Below, one piece after another: positions 18,911 to 27,200 of a stretch of 50,738 nucleotides of DNA; position 1 is the stretch's first letter; each line of letters starts with the position of its first letter. The stretch covers positions 1 through 50,738 of the forward strand of contig JAFPZY010000031.1 in assembly GCA_017417025.1 (NCBI GenBank). The letters run 5' to 3'. Origin of the DNA: Paludibacteraceae bacterium. Its GTDB lineage: Bacteria > Bacteroidota > Bacteroidia > Bacteroidales > Paludibacteraceae. The translations under genes were made by a program, and so were the position numbers. Under the pieces are notes generated by a model. It saw only the letters and a list, made by a program, of their open reading frames with translations. It searched no databases and was not told where the DNA came from.

Positions 18911-19569
18911 ATTATTTCTTTTAAATTATTTTGTTTTGCCCATGTTTGATGCTCTTTATGAGAGACTACAATTCCATAATGAACTGTACGTAAAAGGGGT
19001 AAATCCGAGATACTGTCTGAATAGAATATGGTTGTGTTTTCTTGAGCGTTACATATTTTTCTAAAATATGTGACTTTGGCTTTACTCATGCAGTCCTCAC
19101 CTGATATATGCCCTGTACATCGTCCATTTTCGAATTGTATTGATGAAGTTTTCCATCTGGATATGCCAAAATACTCAGCAAAATATTTTATATATATATC
19201 ATATCCCCCGGATAAAATCCATATTTCATCGCCTTGTTGCTTATGCTCGTAGAGTCGTTGTAATATAACATCAATTACGTTTGGCAGTAGTTCTTCTCTA
19301 AAATAATCTTGGGCCATTCGTTCACAATCTGTCTTTGAAACACCTTTCAATTGATACAACACTATTTTTTTATGCAGATTGTTTCTTTTCCAGATTTTAT
19401 TAGCAATTTTGAAGATTCTTAAACGCTCTAAAAGACGAAGTATATAATAACGCCTGTTTATAGATTTATAGCATAGGTGCTTGCGGCAATAATCTACATA
19501 TCGATCCGCTGTTTGAAAACTAATTAAAGTGCCACAAAAATCAAATATTACAATATTTTTCTTGGGCAT
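18901..19569 (-). CDS. HAD-IB type phosphatase with DxC motif
   Basis: A 222-residue haloacid-dehalogenase phosphatase of the phosphoserine-phosphatase-like (IB) subgroup. Motif I reads FDFCGTL, so the nucleophile Asp is kept but the usual second Asp (general acid/base) is Cys. Motif II is ILSGG and motif III/IV is FYSDSISDLPLL. I recall the same FDFCGTL/FQTAD start in HAD proteins of capsule loci, so the Cys may be a family trait and not a defect. It probably dephosphorylates the product of the adjoining aminotransferase. It overlaps that gene by 29 nt. Confidence 0.8.
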   Translation of the reverse strand: MPKKNIVIFDFCGTLISFQTADRYVDYCRKHLCYKSINRRYYILRLLERLRIFKIANKIWKRNNLHKKIVLYQLKGVSKTDCERMAQDYFREELLPNVIDVILQRLYEHKQQGDEIWILSGGYDIYIKYFAEYFGISRWKTSSIQFENGRCTGHISGEDCMSKAKVTYFRKICNAQENTTIFYSDSISDLPLLRTVHYGIVVSHKEHQTWAKQNNLKEIIWN

Positions 19570-20659
19570 AAAATTGTGATATACATTCTATTACACGTTC
19601 CATTTGCTGACAGGTACCACATGTTACCCTGAAACAATTCTCAACACTATGTTCTTGTGTTGTGTCACGAACAAAGATTTTATTATTTGCTAAATGGCAT
19701 AATAATTTCAGTTTTTCCTCATGTGTGGCAAATCGTAATAAGACAAAATTGCCATGCCCTGAGAAAACTCGGATATGTTTGTATTTCTGCAAGCAATTGA
19801 CAAAACGTTCTTTTGCATTTAATACTTCATGGACATAACTCTGCATATAGTCAATATTTTCCAATGCTGCAATTGCTGCTGTTTGCGCTATTGTGCTTAC
19901 ATTCTTCGGATTACGAATGCGATTGACAAATTGTACATTCTCCTTTGACGCTATAAGATAGCCCACTCTGAAATTTGCAAGTGCAAAAGCTTTTGACATT
20001 GTGCGGGATATCAATATATTGTCATATTTCAGTACTAAATCCTTGACTGTCAGCATGGAGAACTCATAATATGCCTCATCTATCAGAAACAATGTGTCAG
20101 AAAACTCCTGCAATAATGATTCTATAAAATCCGAAGAATGTATGTTCCCTGTCGGATTGTTTGGGTTGCATATATAAACAACTGCAGGTTCTATATTTCG
20201 TATATCAGAAATGAACTGTGAAGCATTAAATTCAAAATCATCTGTATAATTGGAGAAGAAAACATTAGCACCGTTTGCTTGGCATGTCAAACGGAAATTG
20301 TCATAAGACGGGCCTAATATCAAAACAGGATCACCAACGCTGATATAAACCTTGCAGATGTATTCATGTAAAGCATCGGAACTGGCAAAATATTGGATAT
20401 ATTCCTTGTCCAATCCCACATAATCAGACAATAATTCTAATAGTCTTTCATTATGTGTTGTAGGATATAAATTGAAGAAATCGGGTCCATTAACTAATTC
20501 CAGCACTTTCTGTTTGACATGAGGAGAAGGTGGAATAGTAGCCTCATTCCAATCCAGTTTCAGAATTTCACATCTTTCCTCCGGCTTTACAGACCATATT
20601 AAATGTGAAGCAAGTTTGTATGGCTTTATATTCCGCAGGTATTTGTTTGGAAATCGCAT
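19541..20659 (-). CDS. HisC-like PLP aminotransferase of the polysaccharide cassette
   Basis: A 372-residue fold-type I aminotransferase close to histidinol-phosphate aminotransferase. NPNNPTG at 165-171, DEAYYEF at 194-200 and the PLP lysine K223 in RTMSKAFAL are all present. It is unlikely to serve histidine biosynthesis: it is AT-rich, alone, and heads a surface-polysaccharide operon next to a phosphatase. HisC-like enzymes in capsule loci, for example Campylobacter Cj1437, make serinol phosphate from dihydroxyacetone phosphate; a similar role is a hypothesis here. The ATG at 20659 follows an AT-rich leader. Confidence 0.82.
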   Translation of the reverse strand: MRFPNKYLRNIKPYKLASHLIWSVKPEERCEILKLDWNEATIPPSPHVKQKVLELVNGPDFFNLYPTTHNERLLELLSDYVGLDKEYIQYFASSDALHEYICKVYISVGDPVLILGPSYDNFRLTCQANGANVFFSNYTDDFEFNASQFISDIRNIEPAVVYICNPNNPTGNIHSSDFIESLLQEFSDTLFLIDEAYYEFSMLTVKDLVLKYDNILISRTMSKAFALANFRVGYLIASKENVQFVNRIRNPKNVSTIAQTAAIAALENIDYMQSYVHEVLNAKERFVNCLQKYKHIRVFSGHGNFVLLRFATHEEKLKLLCHLANNKIFVRDTTQEHSVENCFRVTCGTCQQMERVIECISQFYAQEKYCNI

Positions 20660-20694
20660 AAATATATAATGTCAAAGTTCTGCTTTATAAAACC

Positions 20695-20727
20695 GTATTA
20701 GGCAGGACACATGGTTCTGCCTAATAC
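20695..20727 (-). terminator. Hairpin between enolase and the polysaccharide operon
   Basis: A perfect 11-bp inverted repeat, GTATTAGGCAG and CTGCCTAATAC, with an 11-nt loop, lies 20 nt after the enolase stop. In the minus-strand transcript it is followed by GGTTTTATAA, a weak T-run. It likely ends enolase transcription and separates it from the aminotransferase gene starting at 20659. Confidence 0.6.
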
Positions 20728-20747
20728 CTTATATTCCCTTGTCCTGA

Positions 20748-22094
<1,347 letters not shown>

Positions 22095-22147
22095 CTATTA
22101 TTTCCATCTCTGAAAGGCGCGAGGCACCACTTCAGTCAAAAAGTATG

Positions 22148-22179
22148 CAAAGATAGTACAAAAACGGCATTTTGCCAAA
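22148..22179 (-). promoter_or_regulatory. Promoter of enolase
   Basis: On the minus strand TTTG (22179-22176), a 20-nt spacer and TATCTTTG (22155-22148) match the Bacteroidetes consensus. Transcription would begin near 22140, giving a leader of about 85 nt. Confidence 0.8.
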
Positions 22180-22248
22180 CATTTCCTCAAAAAAATATAT
22201 TTTGACAAGTCCATATACCAATCTGCGCGCGACGGCAGCGGTATATGC

Positions 22249-23040
22249 TCAGTTCATTCCGCGGAGAGTTTTGATGTGCTCATATGCCTCTTTGACGGCG
22301 CGGAACTTCTCAGTCGCCCTCTCGCGGACCTCCGCAGCAGCGCCGGTGACTTTGTCGGGATGATACTTCATCGCCATCCGCCTGTAGGCTTTCCTGACCT
22401 CGTCGTTGGTTGCGGAAGGGCTGATTTCCAGTGCTTTGTACGCCCAGTCTTTTTCTTTTCCGCGCCTGTACAACGCCACGAGAGAGTCGTAGTCGGGGCG
22501 CGAGATGCCAGTACCAGCCACAATCTGCGCTATCAGGGCCTCTTCGCGGGAGTCAAAATCGCCGTCGGCATTGGCAAGTTCAAGCAGCAGGTGCACCAGC
22601 TCGAGGCGGGTGGAATAATTAACGCTGTCTCTTATCTGCCCGCATACTTTGGCGACATCTATGTCCCTATCCAGCAGCGCTTTGAGCAGTTTCAGCGCCT
22701 GCAAAGCCTCCTCTTCGCCGAAGAGTTTTATCAGATACGGCTTCACAAACGCCACCTCCGACTTCAGTACTTTGCCGTCAGCCTTCATCACGCACGCCAT
22801 CAGCACCAGGAGAGAGACGCGGACATCGCCGCCAGTAAGACGGCTGCGCGACGAGCGCCAACTGCCTCCGGCAGAATCCTCATTATCAGCATCATAACTG
22901 CTGTCTTCCTGCTCTTCTCCGCTATCTGCCATGCCTTCGACAGTCTCCCACAACCAGCCGGCAGCGACACCGATAAGCGCGCCAATGGGACCGCCCAACA
23001 TAAGGCCCAGTCCGCCTAACAACCACTTTGAAATTGCCAT
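22249..23040 (-). CDS. TerB/DnaJ-domain protein (DjlA-like)
   Basis: A 263-residue co-chaperone-like protein. A glycine-rich N-terminal membrane segment (LLGGLGLMLGGPIGALIG, residues 7-24) is followed by an acidic linker, a TerB-like helical domain at about 65-175 and a C-terminal J domain with the HPD motif (KYHPDK) near residue 225. This order matches DjlA, a membrane-anchored DnaK partner. The start at 23040 (MAISKWLL) is chosen over an upstream extension that shows no family similarity and runs into repeats. Confidence 0.9.
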   Translation of the reverse strand: MAISKWLLGGLGLMLGGPIGALIGVAAGWLWETVEGMADSGEEQEDSSYDADNEDSAGGSWRSSRSRLTGGDVRVSLLVLMACVMKADGKVLKSEVAFVKPYLIKLFGEEEALQALKLLKALLDRDIDVAKVCGQIRDSVNYSTRLELVHLLLELANADGDFDSREEALIAQIVAGTGISRPDYDSLVALYRRGKEKDWAYKALEISPSATNDEVRKAYRRMAMKYHPDKVTGAAAEVRERATEKFRAVKEAYEHIKTLRGMN

Positions 23041-23192
23041 AATTCTCCCTGCTTCAAGAACAATAATTTTGACGTACATAAATGATGCACAAATATCATG
23101 CCACGCAGTGACAGGCGCATTGCCCGCCAGAGCAGACAAGAGAGGGGGTACAGGAAGGGTGTTTCCGGTGTGTTCTCTGCATGCTAATGGGG

Positions 23193-23258
23193 TAATCACC
23201 CAATAATCACCCAATAATCACTCAATAATCACCCAATAATTACGCGATAATAATTCAA
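23193..23258. repeat. 11-bp tandem array, 6 units
   Basis: Six consecutive 11-bp units of consensus TAATCACCCAA, with units 1, 2 and 4 identical and units 5 and 6 degenerate. Confidence 0.9.
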
Positions 23259-23274
23259 TACATACTGCTGAAAG

Positions 23275-23700
23275 AATAAAGAGGAGGAAGGAATAAGGAA
23301 TGAGGGGTTAGGAATGAGGGGTTAGGAATGAGGAATGAGGAATGAGAAATGAGGAGTGAGGAATGAGGAGTGAGGAGGACGGGAAGAGGATGGAGGAATA
23401 AGGAATAAGGAGTGAGGAATGAGGAATGAGGAACGAGGAATAAGGAATGAGGAGGGAGGAATGAGGAACGAGGAGGACGGGAAGAGGATGGAGGAGGAAT
23501 TAGGAGGGAGGAATTAAGAATTAGGAATTAAGAATTAGGAATTAGGAGTGAGAAGGAAGGAGGAAGGAGGAAGAGTTTTTAAGAAGGAGGGAGGAGAAAG
23601 GGATGAGGAGGAAGGGATGAGGAGGAAATGAGGAAGGAGGGAGAAGGTAGGGGGAGGGAATTAGGAAGTAGGAAGTAGAAAGTATGAGTGAGGGGAGGGA
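23275..23700 (+). repeat. Purine-only minisatellite (AGGAATG heptamers)
   Basis: About 425 bp in which the plus strand is nearly devoid of C. The left half is built from the heptamer AGGAATG and variants, including two 14-bp AGGAATGAGGGGTT units; the right half drifts to GAATTAGGAATTAAG and GGAGGAAGGGATGA. Similar words recur at 47975-48015. It is not coding in any frame. Confidence 0.85.
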
Positions 23701-23855
23701 GAAACATTACTATTTTTTAGATAAAGGTAAGAGAATTGCAGTTTTTGGGCGAAAATTATATTCTCTTTTTTATATTTTCATTAAAAAATACGCAGGACAA
23801 AGTGTAAAAATATGGCAAATTATAACAAATGAATACTTTTTCTAAAAAACAGGTA

Positions 23856-23886
23856 TTTCCGCAATGATAATATAGTAGTACCTTTG
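23856..23886 (+). promoter_or_regulatory. Promoter of the TonB-receptor operon
   Basis: TACCTTTG at 23879-23886 is a perfect -7 element; the -33 element is weaker (TTTC at 23856-23859, 19-nt spacer). Transcription would start near 23893, so the 23/24-bp array that follows would be almost entirely in the 5' leader. Confidence 0.65.
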
Positions 23887-23916
23887 CACCGTTTTTTTGA
23901 TTGGGCAAAAAGGCCT

Positions 23917-24433
23917 CAACAATCATGGGCAAAAAGGCATGAACAGCATGGGCAAAAAACCATGAACAGCATGGGCACAAAACCATGAACAATCATGGGC
24001 AAAAAGGCATGAACAATCATGGGCACAAAACCATGAAAATCATGGGCAAAAAAACATGAACATCATGGGCACAAAGGCATGAACAATCATGTGCACAAAA
24101 CCATGAACATCATGGGCACAAAACCATGAACATCATGTGCAAAAAACCATGAACATCATGGGCAAAAAACCATGAACATCATGGGCAAAAAGGCCTGAAC
24201 ATCATGGGCAAAAAGGCCTGAACATCATGGGCAAAAAGGCCTGAACAATCACGGGCACAAAACCATGAACATCATGGGCACAAAGGCATGAACAATCATG
24301 GGCACAAAACCATGAACATCATGGGACAAAAGGCATGAACAATCATGCGCACAAAACCATGAACAGCATGGGCACAAAAAAAACATGAACACATTGAACA
24401 CAAAATTATGAACATCATCAGACACAGGATTAT
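23917..24433 (+). repeat. 23/24-bp tandem array in the leader of the TonB receptor
   Basis: Twenty-two contiguous imperfect units of consensus GAACATCATGGGCAAAAACC plus AT follow one another with no spacers. Unit lengths are 23 or 24 bp, with a single 26-bp unit at 24361-24386. Most junctions read CCATGAAC or GCATGAAC, so an ATG overlaps a TGA. A 23-bp unit thus encodes an eight-residue peptide (MNIMGKKP) that stops within the next unit's ATG; 24-bp units read through in frame. The last upstream mini-ORF (MNTLNTKL) ends on the ATGA that is the receptor start at 24408. The final unit is inside the receptor frame. Confidence 0.95.
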
Positions 24434-27194
24434 GAACATCAATACACGTTTATTTGCATTTGCCAGCGCCGTCTTGCTGGCTTTGACGGCTCAGGGGCAG
24501 ACAGTGACAGGTATAGTGACCGACGCGCAGACGCGCGAACCTCTTATAGGAGTGACCGTGGTGGACGGTAACAACCCCTCGACGGGCACCATAACCGACT
24601 TTGACGGCGCCTACAAGATAGAGCTTTCCGGCAGCGACAAGCAGAAGAAACTGGTGTTTTCATACGTCGGCTACGACAAAGAGGAGCGCCTGCTCAAGCC
24701 GGGTGCGACGACACTGAACATAACGATGATGCAGCACAACGAGCAGCTGGACGAAGTGGTAGTGACCTCAAGCCGCTTCGAGCAGCGCCAGACGGATGTG
24801 CCTGTATCAATGGCAGTTATAAAGCCGGAGATGCTAAAAGCACAGGCCCCGACCGACCTGACTTCGACCCTTCAGACACTGCCCGGCGTGGAGATAATAG
24901 ACAAGCAGCCGAGCATCCGCGGCGGCGGGGGCTGGACCTACAGCGTGGGTTCGCGGTGCCAGGTGCTGATGGACGAAATGACAATACTGAACCCGAAGAC
25001 GGGCGAGATAAACTGGAACAACGTTCCGCTTGAGAATGTAGCTCAGGTGGAGGTGATAAAAGGCGCGTCCTCCGTTTTGTACGGCTCGTCGGCTCTCAAC
25101 GGCGTTATCAACGTCCGCACCAAACGTCCTAACAGCGAGCCCGTGACCAAGCTTTCGGGCTATGTGGGCGTATATGACAACTACAAGAACTACAAATACA
25201 CCGGTTCGCGCCTGCCTCTGTACTACGGCGCGGAAGTGTCACACTCGCGCCGGATAGGGAACTTCGACGTGTCGGCAGCGCTGAGCGGCTTCAAGGACGA
25301 AGGGTTCAGGCAGCAGAGCTTCAACGACCGCGTGCGCCTCGGGGGCAACATGACCTATCATGCGCCGATGGAGGGAGAGAAGTACCTGAACACAGGTTTC
25401 AACATGAACTACGTAGCCAACCAATACGGCGACTTCTTCATCTGGCGCAGCCCGAAAGACCCGATCCACCCCTCTCCGCTGACTAACATGGGGCGCAAGG
25501 AGCACAATTTCAACATCGACCCGTTCCTCAACTACAACGACACCGAGCGCGGCATCTCGCACAAAGTGCGGACACGCTTCTACCTGACAGCCGACAACCT
25601 CACCACGCCCTCATCAACAATGACGACCGAGGAACTGGTGAAGTGGGGAGTGAAAAGCTTCGACTTCGACAAGCTGAAAGGCTACTACGACAAGATAAAA
25701 AGCTATACGGACAACGGCTCGGCCATAGAGGACGCGCTACTGGTGACCTTTCAGGACGTAGCCATACCGGTGATGGAAGAGCGGTGGCTGGACGCGGTAG
25801 TGAACGGCATTGACCTTGTGAAAAACGGGCTGGGGTACACAGGCACCGTGGCGGAGCTGCAGGACGTGGTGGCATACGCGCTGAACATGGTGACGGACCA
25901 CACCCCCACCCGCCCGGAGATGACATACAACGGCTACATCGACTATCAGTTCGCCAAAGAGTGGGAGTCGGGCGTTCACCTCACGACAGGCGTGACATGG
26001 AACCACATCACCAACACGGCGAACATAACCGGCACTCACGAGACCGACAACCTCGCCGCCTATCTCCAGTATGACCACCGCATAGCCAACCGCCTCACAC
26101 TCAGCGCAGGACTGCGCCTGGAGTACTACAGGATGGACACCTGCTACAAGGAGGCTAACATCCAGTTAGGGAATTGGACATGCCCCGTAAGACCTGTAAT
26201 GCGCGCCGGCCTGAACTGGGAGATATACAAGGCAGGATTCCTGCGCGCCAACTTCGGACAAGGCTACCGCAACCCCTCTATCACCGAGAAATTCGCGCGC
26301 AAAGACATAGGCGGCGTGGGCGTTTATCCGAACCACGACATCAAACCCGAATCGGGCTACAACACGGAGCTGGGCTACAGGCAGTTATACAAGTTCGGGC
26401 CGATAACGGGTATGTTGGATGTAGCAGGGTTCTACACGGAGTACCGCGACATGATTGAATATCAGTTCGGGCTGTTCCGCAACTCCGATTTCAGCATGAT
26501 AAACTCAATGTACGACGTTATAGAAGAGGCCAAAAGCATGATAAACGGCATAGTGGAGACGAAGTCGCTTGCCGGTGCGGGAATAGGCATAGGGGCACAG
26601 TTCGTAAATGTGAACCGCGCCCGTATTTACGGTGCAGAGGTGAGCACAGCGGGCAAGGTGGACATCAAAAAGGACATGGCGCTGACATACAACATCGGCT
26701 ACACCTTCACGGAGCCGGAAGACATAGACAACGCCAAGCGCATAGAGGAGGAAAAGACCTACACCGACCCGCTGCAGATGAAGAACAAGTCGAACGACTC
26801 GAAGTACCTCAAATACCGCAACCACCACTCTTTCAAGGCGACGCTCGACTACAACGTCAAGTGGTTCTCGGTGGGTGTCAATATGATGTACCGCAGCAAG
26901 ATACTGGCGGTGGATTATCTGATGGTGGACGAGCGGGTGAAAGAGCAGCCCGACCTTATGGACTATGCGCGCAAGTTCATCTTCGGATATGAGGACGGTG
27001 TGTCGCTGCACGACTACTGGATGCAGCACAACACCGGCATCTTCACAATGGACGTGCGTGCGTCCGTCATGCTGAAGAACTATGCCGAGGTGCAGTTCCT
27101 TGTGAACAACCTGCTGAACACCGAGTATAGTTTCCGCCCCATGGCCCTGTCTGCTCCACGCACCTTTGTATGCAGACTGAATATTCAATTGTAA
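24408..27194 (+). CDS. TonB-dependent outer-membrane receptor
   Basis: A 928-residue TonB-dependent transporter. After a signal peptide comes a CarboxypepD_reg-like domain (about residues 31-115, TVTGIVTDAQTREPLIGVTV), a plug domain (about 120-225, with VEVIKGASSVLYGSSALNGV) and a 22-strand barrel ending in an aromatic strand (FVCRLNIQL). No SusD follows, so it is more like a siderophore, haem or cofactor receptor than a SusC. Substrate is unknown. Two in-frame ATGs are possible: 24408, coupled to the leader array, and 24432 (MNINTRLFAF), which gives a cleaner signal peptide. Three secreted proteins follow in the same operon. Confidence 0.93.
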   Translation: MNIIRHRIMNINTRLFAFASAVLLALTAQGQTVTGIVTDAQTREPLIGVTVVDGNNPSTGTITDFDGAYKIELSGSDKQKKLVFSYVGYDKEERLLKPGATTLNITMMQHNEQLDEVVVTSSRFEQRQTDVPVSMAVIKPEMLKAQAPTDLTSTLQTLPGVEIIDKQPSIRGGGGWTYSVGSRCQVLMDEMTILNPKTGEINWNNVPLENVAQVEVIKGASSVLYGSSALNGVINVRTKRPNSEPVTKLSGYVGVYDNYKNYKYTGSRLPLYYGAEVSHSRRIGNFDVSAALSGFKDEGFRQQSFNDRVRLGGNMTYHAPMEGEKYLNTGFNMNYVANQYGDFFIWRSPKDPIHPSPLTNMGRKEHNFNIDPFLNYNDTERGISHKVRTRFYLTADNLTTPSSTMTTEELVKWGVKSFDFDKLKGYYDKIKSYTDNGSAIEDALLVTFQDVAIPVMEERWLDAVVNGIDLVKNGLGYTGTVAELQDVVAYALNMVTDHTPTRPEMTYNGYIDYQFAKEWESGVHLTTGVTWNHITNTANITGTHETDNLAAYLQYDHRIANRLTLSAGLRLEYYRMDTCYKEANIQLGNWTCPVRPVMRAGLNWEIYKAGFLRANFGQGYRNPSITEKFARKDIGGVGVYPNHDIKPESGYNTELGYRQLYKFGPITGMLDVAGFYTEYRDMIEYQFGLFRNSDFSMINSMYDVIEEAKSMINGIVETKSLAGAGIGIGAQFVNVNRARIYGAEVSTAGKVDIKKDMALTYNIGYTFTEPEDIDNAKRIEEEKTYTDPLQMKNKSNDSKYLKYRNHHSFKATLDYNVKWFSVGVNMMYRSKILAVDYLMVDERVKEQPDLMDYARKFIFGYEDGVSLHDYWMQHNTGIFTMDVRASVMLKNYAEVQFLVNNLLNTEYSFRPMALSAPRTFVCRLNIQL

Positions 27195-27200
27195 GCAGTT

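Larger units (their letters stand above)
23041..23854. other. Non-coding repeat-rich intergenic region
   Basis: This divergent gap holds an 11-bp array (23193-23258) and a long purine tract (23275-23700), described separately, and an AT-rich stretch before the receptor promoter. No gene is supported. Confidence 0.7.

Noticed and set aside
19541-20659. hisC of histidine biosynthesis
   Set aside because: The motifs fit the HisC family, but the AT-rich composition and glycan neighbours argue for a capsule-type role.
15850-20747. Mobile element carrying the AT-rich polysaccharide genes
   Set aside because: No transposase, integrase, tRNA or terminal repeats were found at the borders; only composition suggests transfer.
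23917-24433. CRISPR array
   Set aside because: Units are contiguous with no spacers, and no cas genes are nearby; it is a minisatellite in a leader.
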